DNA of 64,000 nt. Origin: an uncultured Ignavibacteria bacterium (GTDB taxonomy: Bacteria > Bacteroidota > Ignavibacteria > Tepidaquicellales > OLB5). Shown here one piece after another: positions 8,045 to 16,120 of the stretch. The stretch spans positions 124,001-188,000 of the forward strand of contig CALMYL010000007.1 of the NCBI GenBank assembly GCA_937873695.1, read 5' to 3'. A program made the position numbers and the translations under genes. The first letter of the stretch is position 1. Each line of letters starts with the position of its first letter. Under the pieces are notes generated by a model, which was not told the origin of the DNA, searched no databases, and saw nothing but the letters and a program-made list of their open reading frames with translations.

Positions 8045-9121
8045 ATGATTTCTCTGTTTATTTCTCTGGTGTTAATGTTTACAGTCTGCACGGTAACCGC
8101 GGAGCAGCGGAGCGTTAACAATATGCCCGGCGATACTTGCCGGACTATGGATGATGCCGAAAAAAATATGAACAAAGATGCCGTAATTTCGGGCAGGCTG
8201 CAGAAGTTCACTCCCTGGCAAAGCGGCAAAGGCGCGGGGCATATGTTCTGGCAGTGGGAAATAAAGCTTGCCGATGGTACCGCAATCCCGGTGGTGAATA
8301 AAAATAAATCCGATGGCGAATCAATTGTTTTTGATGAATACGAAAGCCGCAATGTCGTTATATACGGAAGGGTATTTTACGGAATCATAATCGGCGATAG
8401 CAATCCTGAACATCAGAGTATGACGGGATTCAGAATTGATGCAGAAGGAATTGATATCACGGGGAATGTAATAATACAGGATACATGCTGGGTCTATGCT
8501 GATATACAGTCCTTTGCGGATAAAGATGTAATTGTCGCCGGCAAGTTAGTTGAGTATGTTCCGCCGGGTGACGGCAGCAAGCTGGGCGATGAGAAGATTT
8601 GGAATTACGAACTCTTAACGCAGGATAATTTCCGTGTACCGGTAAGGAAAGATAAATATCTTAACCTTGAGAAATTCAAAGATAAAGAGGTGTTCATAAA
8701 TGGGTATGTTAAGTACGGAATAATTTTCGGTGAGCCCAATACCGCGAATATGCAGGGCTACAGGATCGATGCATTTGAAGTGAGCCTGAATGAAACGGGT
8801 TATGGTAATACATTGACCGATGGAAAGATAAGAATTGACCTCACAAAATTTGATGATGAAGGCTACCGCGTTCACCCGGATGGCGAGAAGAGCGCGACAA
8901 GTTATGAGTTTTGTATTCCCGCAAATGATTCACTGCTTGCCGAAGTGAAAGCGATCGATCCAACCGCAGAAGAAATGAAAGGCTCCAAGGGGCGCTCAGG
9001 GTGCATAGATGAAGAGTGGCTTGTGATATCATCAACACGCAAGACGGGGTTTAAGGAAATTATCAGAAATCTCGCGGAGCTGAAGTATATAAGGAAGATT
9101 ACAGAGACGTTTTGGGAATGA
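8045..9121 (+). CDS. secreted protein with two tandem repeats
   Basis: 358 residues with a signal peptide (cut near VTAEQ) and a good AAGGAG site before the ATG. Residues about 31-137 and 139-245 are two copies of one domain: each begins DTC, has a KD(A/V)VI(S/V)(A/S)G(R/K)L strand, a W-x-x-E-x-x-L segment, a (V/I)YG-type strand, then YGII(I/F)G, and closes with (F/Y)RIDA. This resembles an OB-like beta-barrel duplicated in tandem. A C-terminal region of about 110 residues carries Cys in YEFCIP and RSGCIDEEWL. Function unknown; a periplasmic location is likely. Confidence 0.65.
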   Translation: MISLFISLVLMFTVCTVTAEQRSVNNMPGDTCRTMDDAEKNMNKDAVISGRLQKFTPWQSGKGAGHMFWQWEIKLADGTAIPVVNKNKSDGESIVFDEYESRNVVIYGRVFYGIIIGDSNPEHQSMTGFRIDAEGIDITGNVIIQDTCWVYADIQSFADKDVIVAGKLVEYVPPGDGSKLGDEKIWNYELLTQDNFRVPVRKDKYLNLEKFKDKEVFINGYVKYGIIFGEPNTANMQGYRIDAFEVSLNETGYGNTLTDGKIRIDLTKFDDEGYRVHPDGEKSATSYEFCIPANDSLLAEVKAIDPTAEEMKGSKGRSGCIDEEWLVISSTRKTGFKEIIRNLAELKYIRKITETFWE

Positions 9122-9126
9122 GGCAG

Positions 9127-9168
9127 TTGCAGGTTGCAGGTTACAGATTACAGATTGCAGATTGCAGA
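9127..9168. repeat. six tandem heptamers, consensus TTRCAGR
   Basis: Units TTGCAGG, TTGCAGG, TTACAGA, TTACAGA, TTGCAGA and TTGCAGA start 6 bases after the stop of the preceding gene. A further degenerate repeat (GCGGGATTTCGCTTCGCTC) follows at about 9180-9198. The rest of the gap to 9313 shows no gene. Confidence 0.85.
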
Positions 9169-9312
9169 TTGTCACGTAAGCGGGATTTCGCTTCGCTCAT
9201 AATGACAGAACTCAAATGTCTAAAATATGGAGATATATGAAAGAAACAGGTTTGCGGGCTTTTTTTATAATATAAAAAGCATTATTTTTAAGTAACAGAT
9301 AATTTCAGTACA

Positions 9313-9549
9313 ATGACAACAAATCAAATTAAAAAACTTCTGATCTCGAAAATAGATGATACAAATGATGATGAACTTCTCAGAGCGGTATATAAGATCA
9401 TGGACCATAACTCAACTCCCGGTAATGTATATAATCTGACAAACGAACAGAGAACAGAGGTTGACGCAGGTTTAAGAGAAATCGAAAATGGCGAAACGGT
9501 TTCTGATGAAGAGCTGCAGAAAGAAATTGATAAGTGGTTAAACGAATAG
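9313..9549 (+). CDS. antitoxin-like component of a RelE/ParE-type module
   Basis: A 78-residue acidic protein. MTTNQIKKLLISKIDDTND and a C-terminal segment with EIENGETVSDEELQKEIDKWL match the small antitoxins that pair with ParE/RelE-like toxins in Bacteroidota: an N-terminal regulatory helix pair and a C-terminal toxin-neutralising helix. The following toxin frame overlaps it by 16 bases, so the two are co-translated. The same organisation and a related sequence occur at 43639-43872. It probably represses its own promoter, as such antitoxins usually do. Confidence 0.75.
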   Translation: MTTNQIKKLLISKIDDTNDDELLRAVYKIMDHNSTPGNVYNLTNEQRTEVDAGLREIENGETVSDEELQKEIDKWLNE

Positions 9550-9827
9550 TCTGGTCCAGAAAGGCTGCCGCAGAAAAAAGGAATATACTTACTTACTGGT
9601 CAAAAAAGAACGGCAATAAAACTTACAGCAGGAAACTTAATTTAAAATTTCGTGAGACCTTAAGGCTCATATCTGACTTTAATTACCTTGGCAAAAATAC
9701 TGATTATAAAGATATGCGCGTAGCAGTAGTAGAATCTTACCTTATCTTCTACAGATCACTTGAAACACAAATTGAAATAGTTACTGTTTTCGACAGCAGA
9801 AGGAACCCTGATGAACTTGTGATTTAA
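9534..9827 (+). CDS. RelE/ParE-type toxin
   Basis: A 97-residue basic protein with a GTG start inside the antitoxin gene. It begins VKRIVWSRKAAAEKRNILTYW, continues with a LIFYRSLETQIEIVTVF strand pair, and ends with FDSRRNPDEL, the RelE/ParE hallmark (D-x-R-x-x-P). Members act as mRNA interferases or gyrase poisons, and sequence alone does not decide between these. The complete C-terminal motif suggests an intact gene, unlike its relative at 43350-43654. Confidence 0.75.
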   Translation: MVKRIVWSRKAAAEKRNILTYWSKKNGNKTYSRKLNLKFRETLRLISDFNYLGKNTDYKDMRVAVVESYLIFYRSLETQIEIVTVFDSRRNPDELVI

Positions 9828-9846
9828 TTTCATGATTAATAAATAG

Positions 9847-10746
9847 ATGATAAAAAAAGTTTTTCTTGGAATATTTCTGCTTGTGCTTGCGGCTGTGATA
9901 TTCCTTTTTTATTTCGCATGGCGCTCACCAGCCTTCTACGAAGGCAATGCTGATTACAAATTTTCTTTGCCTCCTATGACGATGGCGGAGTACGACAGCG
10001 TCTCCCAAACCCACCCACGCCCATTTATTATAGATATTGACGCATCAAAGAAAGACCCGAAGTGGGGGAAAGTGCTGTTTTATGGTGCCGCGCATACCCG
10101 CGATAAGAATGACCCGCAAATAATGGATATTGAAAAGCGGTGGGATAACTTTGATCCAACCGTGTGCCTGGTTGAAGGCAGGCTGGGATTCCTTGTGCCG
10201 GGATTAATGGATCCCGTTGAGGAGTATGGTGAAATGGGTTACGTATATAAACTTTCCCGCCGTGACGGCGTAGAGGCATTCACATGGGAGCAGCCGCTTG
10301 ATAATGAAATTACCGCAGTGCTTAAAAAATTCAAGCCAGAGCAGGCAGCGATGTTTTACATATTACGTCCATATTTCAGTAACATTAGATTTGGAAAGCC
10401 GGAGAATCCCGATGAATATGTAAAAGGATTCATAGAAAAACGCACACAGCATCCGGCATTACAAAATACGATAAGATCAGTGGGTGATATTGATGCAATA
10501 TGGAACAGGGAATTTCGCGGTAACGATAAGAACGGCAAACCTATTAAGGATTGGCGCGAAACATCCGATGAATACGGTCTGCCGCTCTGGCTTGGTGATG
10601 TTTCAGCCGAAAGTAATTTTGTCCGCAACGAATATCTGGCATGCGTGATAATAACATTGGTTAAGCAGGGTAAACGCGTTTTTGTGATTGGCGGTTCAAG
10701 TCACCCAGTTTGCATTGAGCGTACATTGAATTTGGAATTAAGATAA
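9847..10746 (+). CDS. TraB/GumN (TIKI)-like membrane-anchored protein
   Basis: 299 residues with an N-terminal membrane anchor (residues about 4-25). The body has a GAAHTRD motif (about residue 80) near its start and a matching GGSSHPVCIERTL motif at the C-terminus. Two such G-x-x-H motifs bracketing the domain define the TraB/PrgY/GumN/TIKI/EreA superfamily, some of whose members are metalloproteases or esterases. CLVEGRLGF after the first motif supplies the conserved Glu. It is likely periplasmic facing; the substrate is unknown. It stands alone, 20 bases downstream of the toxin gene. Confidence 0.65.
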   Translation: MIKKVFLGIFLLVLAAVIFLFYFAWRSPAFYEGNADYKFSLPPMTMAEYDSVSQTHPRPFIIDIDASKKDPKWGKVLFYGAAHTRDKNDPQIMDIEKRWDNFDPTVCLVEGRLGFLVPGLMDPVEEYGEMGYVYKLSRRDGVEAFTWEQPLDNEITAVLKKFKPEQAAMFYILRPYFSNIRFGKPENPDEYVKGFIEKRTQHPALQNTIRSVGDIDAIWNREFRGNDKNGKPIKDWRETSDEYGLPLWLGDVSAESNFVRNEYLACVIITLVKQGKRVFVIGGSSHPVCIERTLNLELR

Positions 10747-10771
10747 TTTGAAAAATTTAACAATATAAATT

Positions 10772-11053
10772 ATGTTTACAGTATCCACGCCGCATTTTTT
10801 GGTGAATGTGGTAACAAAACCCGAAGTTGCAGACCACCTGATACCGAACATTAAAAAATTCGCTATTGTATATTATGTGAGGGAAGATCTTAAAGGCTCC
10901 CGCCCTTCAGATGTGGGCGAGAAAGATATTACCAAAGTGCAGATGCTCTGCAGCAGGGGAATTTTGAGCGATGTAATGGGCTATATTAAGGAGTATTACA
11001 TCAAAGGTTACGGCGCGGTGTGTTATTACGAAGAAGTTAACGTTCCGATGTAG
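10772..11053 (+). CDS. small protein of unknown function
   Basis: A 93-residue cytoplasmic protein, MFTVSTPHFLVNVVTKPEV onwards, with mixed alpha/beta composition, two cysteines (LCSRG, GAVCYYEE), and no signal peptide or membrane segment. It starts 26 bases after the preceding gene and could be cotranscribed. I do not recognise the family. Amino-acid composition and a lack of internal repeats support real coding. Confidence 0.5.
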   Translation: MFTVSTPHFLVNVVTKPEVADHLIPNIKKFAIVYYVREDLKGSRPSDVGEKDITKVQMLCSRGILSDVMGYIKEYYIKGYGAVCYYEEVNVPM

Positions 11054-11070
11054 GATTTCAAAAAAGATAA

Positions 11071-11161
11071 TCGTGCCACGAAAACAGTTCATTCGGAGAC
11101 TCCTGAAATTTATTAATAAATAGGTTTTTGCTGTTTCACGAAGGATGTATTCGTGGCACGA
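11071..11161. repeat. 12-bp inverted repeat around a 67-base loop
   Basis: TCGTGCCACGAA at 11071-11082 is exactly complementary to 11150-11161. Inside, AAACAG (11081-11086) can pair with CTGTTT (11131-11136), extending the stem with a bulge. It sits between genes. It might be a terminator-like or mobile hairpin, but no T tract follows. Confidence 0.6.
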
Positions 11162-11221
11162 AAGACATGGTTTTTATTTAAATCCCTTATATAAAAAAAT
11201 ATAATTGATTATTTTTGTTTT

Positions 11222-12070
11222 ATGGGAGAGCTTAAGGCAAAAGATTCCGTGCAGCTGAATTACCCGGTAGATTATGTTTACCGTACGGTGACAGATATTG
11301 CATCCTACAGCCAGTGGTGGCCGCATGAGGTAAAAAGCGAGCTGGAGTATCTTGATCCGGCGATAATTGGAACCCGGATAAATGTTCAAAACGGTCCGTT
11401 TGTAAAATGGAAATCGGTTGTAAGCGCATTTAAGACCAACAGGCTGCTTGCCATTGATTATGTAGAAGGCGCGTGGACAGGCAAAACCGCATGGCGGTTT
11501 GAAGAGTCTGCAGCAGGCGGCACTAAGCTTACCATGGAAATTGATATAAGCTGCAACAGGCTGTGGCTTAAGGCGGTATCAAAGATTGTTAATCTGAGCA
11601 GGATGCACTCAAAACAGATGAGCAGGATCTTTGCGAATTTGGGGAAATACCTGGAGCAGAATTTTGAGGAGTACAGGGCGCAGCAAAGCAGCGGCGGGAT
11701 CTCAGTTTCGGGAATTGATCATTTAATTCTGCATGTACGTGATATGAGCAGGTCAGCCGCATTCTACAAAGATGTTTTCAGGGTAGAGAATATTTCAAAT
11801 GGAAACGGCGAAACCTCGCTCAAATTCGGCAGCCAGAAGATCATGCTTGTTCAGCAAAACAGCAATCACGTGCCCAATAAAGATGAAGTAATATTCAGAA
11901 TGGAGCTGAACACTCCGCTTGAAAAAGTGCGCTCAATACTGAAAGATAAAGGAGTTGAAGTCATTACGGGACCGCTTTACGCCAAGGCAATTAACACAAA
12001 TAACGATATGTTCTTTATCAAAGACCCTGACGGATATTTAATAGCATTAAGATCAAATAACAGGGGATAG
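11222..12070 (+). CDS. SRPBCC-domain / glyoxalase (VOC) fusion
   Basis: 282 residues in two domains. Residues about 1-150 form a START/Bet v1-like SRPBCC domain (SVQLNYPVDYVYRTVTDIA, SQWWPHEV, WRFEESAAGGTKLTMEIDI), a hydrophobic ligand-binding fold. Residues about 160-280 form a glyoxalase/VOC domain (SGIDHLILHVRDMSRSAAFY, FGSQKIMLVQ, FFIKDPDGYLIAL), with His and Glu-type metal-ligand positions partly kept (IDHLILHV; the usual terminal Glu position reads as Ala-Leu). It is presumably a cytoplasmic small-molecule enzyme or binding protein. The fusion is uncommon in my experience. No clear operon partner. Confidence 0.75.
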   Translation: MGELKAKDSVQLNYPVDYVYRTVTDIASYSQWWPHEVKSELEYLDPAIIGTRINVQNGPFVKWKSVVSAFKTNRLLAIDYVEGAWTGKTAWRFEESAAGGTKLTMEIDISCNRLWLKAVSKIVNLSRMHSKQMSRIFANLGKYLEQNFEEYRAQQSSGGISVSGIDHLILHVRDMSRSAAFYKDVFRVENISNGNGETSLKFGSQKIMLVQQNSNHVPNKDEVIFRMELNTPLEKVRSILKDKGVEVITGPLYAKAINTNNDMFFIKDPDGYLIALRSNNRG

Positions 12071-12105
12071 CGGTATTTCCGCAGACAGTTAAGTGTTGAA
12101 CTAAT

Positions 12106-13344
12106 ATGAATAAAAAATCATTATTGCTCGTTTTATTTACGGCAATCCTGCAAACCGCAGCATACGGACAGGACGCGGCAACTTATTCCAAACAGGGTGA
12201 TTCATTATATTATCTTCAGGAATACGAAAGCAGCGCCGCCAAATATGAAGAATCGTTAAAGCTTGATCCCTCAAACCGTGACGTTGTTTACAATGCAGCC
12301 TGCGTTTATTCATTGCTTAACAGGACAGATGAAGCATTTGGCAAACTGGAGAAGCTGCCCGGACTTGGATATGAAAATGTGAGCTGGATATCGGAAGATT
12401 CTGATCTTGAAAAGCTGCGTGGTGACCCCAGGTGGATAACGCTTATAGCGAAGCTGCAGGCAAATCTTGATAAACGCAAAAACATCGGGAATATGAAAAT
12501 TGTTACTTCCGATATTGATAATTTCTGGGAAATGTATGATGTATACAAAACCACCGGTAATATTGAAGATATTCAGAAGCTTTATTTCGATAAAAGAAGC
12601 GCGGGCCTGGATGCATTTACAAAAGTGAGGGTTATTAATGCCGTTCAAATGGAAAAAGCCATCAAAATGTACCCGGAATACCTTGAATCAATAAGGGAAA
12701 ATACATTAAAACTATCAGACATCGATGAAAAGATCACCGGTTATTTTGCGAAGCTTAAAGAGATATATCCCGATGTCTACTTTCCGGATGTTTATTTTAC
12801 CATTGGATGTTTTAACACGGGAGGCACGGTTTCTGGGCGTATGCTGTTAATTGGAGCCGAGATGATGTGTGCCGATAAGTACTCTCCGAAAGATAAGCTG
12901 AACAACTGGTTAAAGGGCAACATCGGTAATTTTGATAATATTGAACAGATCGTAATGCACGAATCCATTCACACCATGCAGACACTCAAACAGAGAAACC
13001 TTCTTGGCGCAGCCATTCTTGAAGGAGCCTGTGATTTTATAGCTTCTATGGTGACGGGCTATGAACAGAATTCAGCTCATTATGTGTACGGAAACAGATA
13101 CGAAAAAGGTTTATGGAAAGAATTCAAAAAAGAAATGAACGGTGATGATTATTCGCGCTGGCTGTATTCGGGAAATAATTCCATTGGCAGGCCAAGCGAC
13201 CTGGGATATTTTATCGGTTATAAAATATGCGAATCATATTATGAAAACGCAGAAGATAAAAAGCAGGCAGTAAAAGATATCATAGAAGTTCAGGACTTTG
13301 AAGCGTTCCTTAAGAAAAGCGGCTATGACAAAAAATTTAAATGA
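12106..13344 (+). CDS. secreted TPR protein with HEXXH metallopeptidase-like domain
   Basis: 412 residues with a signal peptide (MNKKSLLLVLFTAILQTAAYGQ). Residues about 23-115 hold TPR-like repeats (YSKQGDSLYYLQEYESSAAKYEESLKLDPS, then VVYNAACVYSLL). The C-terminal domain has H-E-S-I-H at about 285-289, followed by a Glu in AILEGACDFIA (about 306), the arrangement of gluzincin-type zinc peptidases (DUF2268-like). A later GYFIGYKICESYY segment also fits that group. Probably periplasmic. The substrate is unknown. A terminator lies just downstream. Confidence 0.7.
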   Translation: MNKKSLLLVLFTAILQTAAYGQDAATYSKQGDSLYYLQEYESSAAKYEESLKLDPSNRDVVYNAACVYSLLNRTDEAFGKLEKLPGLGYENVSWISEDSDLEKLRGDPRWITLIAKLQANLDKRKNIGNMKIVTSDIDNFWEMYDVYKTTGNIEDIQKLYFDKRSAGLDAFTKVRVINAVQMEKAIKMYPEYLESIRENTLKLSDIDEKITGYFAKLKEIYPDVYFPDVYFTIGCFNTGGTVSGRMLLIGAEMMCADKYSPKDKLNNWLKGNIGNFDNIEQIVMHESIHTMQTLKQRNLLGAAILEGACDFIASMVTGYEQNSAHYVYGNRYEKGLWKEFKKEMNGDDYSRWLYSGNNSIGRPSDLGYFIGYKICESYYENAEDKKQAVKDIIEVQDFEAFLKKSGYDKKFK

Positions 13345-13365
13345 AGAGTGTTTGAAGCCATAGAA

Positions 13366-13396
13366 AAAGGAGGCTCTAACGGCCTCCTTTTTTTAT
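13366..13396 (+). terminator. bidirectional Rho-independent terminator
   Basis: The stem AAAGGAGGC/GCCTCCTTT (9 bp), a 7-base loop and a run of T lie between convergent genes ending at 13344 (+) and 13416 (-). The A tract on the left side serves the minus strand. Confidence 0.85.
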
Positions 13397-13415
13397 TATG
13401 AATTCCGGATGCAGA

Positions 13416-14237
13416 TCATTTTAAAGGACTGTCTGGCGCCAGCAGCGGCGTAATATCTGCCTTTGTTAATGTAACTTCAATAGGTCCTGCGGCATACGGA
13501 GCAATTTCATACGGGTTATAATAGAAAGTCAGGCTGCCGTCTTTATTGACAAGCCAGTTATAATTAAATGTGATCTTGTTATCAAACAAACCGCCTTTAT
13601 CGGCAAGATTATCGCCTGGCTTAAGGTTGTTGGCCTTGCGGAATGCAGCATCAATCAGTTCGTTAAGTTTCTTTTCAAATCCCGGGATAAATAAATTACC
13701 CAGCGAAATTGTATCGCCCGTTTCCCTGCTGATATTATAATATTCAAGATAGCTGTTTGGATGGGCGCCTCCCATGAATGATGAATTTCCAGCCGCCAGA
13801 TTGATCATCTTCGGGTGGTCAAGATTTGCCGATACAGAAAGCTCTAAATACCAGTATTGATCGGATTCGGGAACATCTTTACGGAATGAAATATACTGAG
13901 CCATAAATGAATCAGCCGCTGCCTGCATTGTGGATGGTACAGTATCACCAAAAGTAACGCCGCTGTTAATTATGTTAGTAATAAGTTTGTTAACTTTATC
14001 TTTGTTATTCCCCGAAACCGCTTCTATATAATCAACTTTAAAATATGTGCATGTATCGTTTGGCGTGCAGTTGTTATATGATTTCAGGAATGATTTATCG
14101 GAAAATTTGATATCGCTGCTTTCTGTTGTTTTGGGGTCTGTGGTTGATTGTTTTTGCTCTGTGGATGAATTTTCGGTCTTCTTGCCGCAGGAAGAAATGA
14201 AAAACACAGCTATAAGAATCAGTAATAAGTATTTCAT
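13416..14237 (-). CDS. lipoprotein with DUF3298 (RsiV-like) domain
   Basis: 273 residues with a lipoprotein signal peptide and a lipobox ending SSC (Cys about 17), followed by a Ser/Thr/Lys-rich linker. The body has the DUF4163/DUF3298 pattern: YWYLELSVSANLDH, a GGAHPNSYLEYYNI segment, GDTISLGNLFIPGF, and the end NPYEIAPYAAGPIEV. The family includes the lysozyme-binding anti-sigma factor RsiV and many envelope lipoproteins. It is likely anchored in a membrane facing the periplasm. Monocistronic by context. Confidence 0.75.
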   Translation of the reverse strand: MKYLLLILIAVFFISSCGKKTENSSTEQKQSTTDPKTTESSDIKFSDKSFLKSYNNCTPNDTCTYFKVDYIEAVSGNNKDKVNKLITNIINSGVTFGDTVPSTMQAAADSFMAQYISFRKDVPESDQYWYLELSVSANLDHPKMINLAAGNSSFMGGAHPNSYLEYYNISRETGDTISLGNLFIPGFEKKLNELIDAAFRKANNLKPGDNLADKGGLFDNKITFNYNWLVNKDGSLTFYYNPYEIAPYAAGPIEVTLTKADITPLLAPDSPLK

Positions 14238-14310
14238 TAATGTAATTTAATTAGTAGTTCTACAAATATAACGAAAAGAAAAAAAAGGCTCTATTGCAAA
14301 GAAACCTCAG

Positions 14311-14373
14311 GAACCTTTCCCCCCGAAGGAGACCTTTGGACAAACGGGTCTGCCACGGCGGATCGGGGGAAGA
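14311..14373. repeat. degenerate CCCCCGAAGGAG-type repeat region
   Basis: CCTTTCCCCCCGAAGGAG and a downstream ATCGGGGGAAG tract look like a decayed relative of the palindromes at 4034 and 63765. It occupies the gap 14238-14400, which has no gene. Confidence 0.4.
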
Positions 14374-14400
14374 AAAAAATCAAGTGAAACAAAGAAGCAT

Positions 14401-15102
14401 CTACACAACATTAATTTTCAGTTCCGCGTAGGCTGCAGAGCAAATATAAAGCCTCCCCGTGCCTGCTTTCTTAAGCGCCCCGGCGCATTCAAGTATTGTA
14501 GCTCCTGTGGTGATAATATCATCAGTCAGCAGAATATTTTTTCCGTTCAGTATACCGGCGTATTTTTCATTAACGGTGAATGCGCCCGAAACATTAATTT
14601 TCCTTTCGGCTTTGCTTAGCCGAGTCTGCGTTGGTGTGAAGCGGGAGCGGATAACGGCATCATTTATTACTTCGGTTTTCATGATGTTACTGATGCCCCG
14701 CGCAATGTATTCGCTTTGATTGTATGTTCTATCCCTGTATCTTGCTTTGTGCAAAGGTACGGGAATAATGAGATCAATATCATTTAATTTTTTTGCAGCG
14801 GCCAGCTTGCCGATCTCTTCTCCCAGCATTAAACCCGCTCTTTTTATTTTCTGGTATTTCAGCGCATGGAAGAGCGGCTGAATCGCAGTACCTTCACGAA
14901 ACCAATAAACGCTGAACGAACCATCAATTGTACCATCCGCAACATGTTCCGCCTGCCAGGGATGGGTTTCGCTGTACGGCTCAAGCCTGCCTTTACACGT
15001 TTTGCAAAGGTAGCTTTCATCAGGATCCATAACCTCATCACACGCCAAACAGGTGTTTGGCAGGATGAAATTGAGGAGGTTATTGAAAATATTGTTTAGC
15101 AA
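14401..15102 (-). CDS. comF: ComF-family phosphoribosyltransferase-like protein
   Basis: An N-terminal zinc-finger segment (CLACDEVMDPDESYLCKTC) is followed by a PRT-fold domain with LIPVPLHKARYRDRTYNQSE and the PRPP-binding motif LLTDDIITTGATI. This is the ComF/GntX architecture linked to DNA uptake in competent bacteria. The frame is open to an ATG at 15171, but that ATG lies inside the hairpin of repeat copy 3 and the resulting N-terminus is atypical. The TTG at 15102 (product starting LLNNIFNNLLNFILPN) is preferred. About 233 residues, the usual family length. Cytoplasmic. Confidence 0.8.
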   Translation of the reverse strand: MLNNIFNNLLNFILPNTCLACDEVMDPDESYLCKTCKGRLEPYSETHPWQAEHVADGTIDGSFSVYWFREGTAIQPLFHALKYQKIKRAGLMLGEEIGKLAAAKKLNDIDLIIPVPLHKARYRDRTYNQSEYIARGISNIMKTEVINDAVIRSRFTPTQTRLSKAERKINVSGAFTVNEKYAGILNGKNILLTDDIITTGATILECAGALKKAGTGRLYICSAAYAELKINVV

Positions 15103-15150
15103 AAAAATTTGATTAACTCGTGGTTTTATTATCAATTTACAAACAATAAT

Positions 15151-15327
15151 GTTCTTTTTGTCTTGATACAAAAAGAACCAAAAAAATCAAGGCTGTTTAA
15201 AAATTAGCTAAAATTATTCTCGCTTCGCTGCAAGAAAAAAACTCGTCCCGCTTTCAGCGTGACTCAAACAGTTTTTCTTGCTAACGCTCACTCGAATAAT
15301 TTCTTAACGCTAATTTTTAAAAGGCCG
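15151..15327. repeat. composite double-hairpin element, copy 3
   Basis: The left hairpin is GTTCTTTTTGT/ACAAAAAGAAC (15151-15161/15168-15178) with loop CTTGAT. The right structure has an outer 13-bp stem 15196-15208/15309-15321, a middle 9-bp stem 15211-15219/15294-15302, an inner 9-bp stem 15231-15239/15272-15280, and an apical hairpin near 15245-15263 with core CGTCCCGC. The stem sequences are unlike copies 1 and 2, yet each is self-complementary. It fills the gap between divergent comF and rnhB. Confidence 0.85.
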
Positions 15328-15478
15328 GAAAAAACAGAAAAACCATTAAAGATCAACTCTATAAGATAACTTTTTGAATTTTAAATTCAAAGTAAAACTC
15401 ATAAATTCAGGTTTTACGCAAAAAAGCACTTCATAAATGCCGCAGGAGCAAAAATATTAAGGCGGCTTTTACCAAAAA

Positions 15479-16117
15479 ATGGCAAAAACACCATCCATCA
15501 GAACCCGGGGAATAATAGAGTACGATACTATAATCAGGCGTGAAGGTAAAGGTTTGCTGTGCGGGGTTGATGAAGCCGGGCGGGGACCCATTGCCGGACC
15601 CGTTGTTGCGGCTGCGGTTATCTTCAGTGATGATGTATACATTGAAGGCGTGTATGATTCAAAAAAAGTCACCCGCAAACGCAGGGAAGAGCTTTACGAA
15701 GAAATTACATCGCAGGCTCTAAGCTGGGGTGTTGGAATTATTGATAACCGGCAGATTGATGAGCTGAATATTCTGAATGCCACCAAAGAAGCTATGAATT
15801 TGGCTATCAGCAGGTTAAAGGAACTTCCCGGTGTAATTATTGCAGACGGGAATTTTTATTTTAACCCGGTAGCTGAAGTGCGCAACGTAATTAAGGCTGA
15901 TGAAAAAAGTTTTTCGGTAGCCGCGGCATCAATTATTGCCAAGGTTACCCGTGACAGAATAATGTGCGAGTATGAGAACAGGTTTCCCAATTATTCATTC
16001 TCTCACCACAAGGGTTACGGCACACAGGATCACATAGAAGAAATAATAGAGTTTGGCTACACGGAAATTCACAGAAGATCGTTTAAGCTGAAAGCCGTGC
16101 AAGGAGAACTTTTTTAA
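15479..16117 (+). CDS. rnhB: ribonuclease HII
   Basis: Removes ribonucleotides misincorporated in DNA and RNA from RNA-DNA hybrids. 212 residues. The signature LLCGVDEAGRGPIAGPVVAA carries the first catalytic Asp-Glu pair. DSKKVTRKRREELYE follows, then IIADGNFYF (Asp) and KADEKSFSVAAASIIAKVTRD with the remaining acidic and Ser/Lys residues. HHKGYGTQDH is the conserved distal motif. Length is standard. The next gene (YraN family) begins 3 bases after the stop, the common rnhB-yraN arrangement. Confidence 0.95.
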   Translation: MAKTPSIRTRGIIEYDTIIRREGKGLLCGVDEAGRGPIAGPVVAAAVIFSDDVYIEGVYDSKKVTRKRREELYEEITSQALSWGVGIIDNRQIDELNILNATKEAMNLAISRLKELPGVIIADGNFYFNPVAEVRNVIKADEKSFSVAAASIIAKVTRDRIMCEYENRFPNYSFSHHKGYGTQDHIEEIIEFGYTEIHRRSFKLKAVQGELF

Positions 16118-16120
16118 GCC

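Noticed and set aside
7050-15327. Insertion sequence remnants
   Set aside because: The composite elements have nested covarying stems but no transposase fragment, and no target-site duplication was seen by eye.
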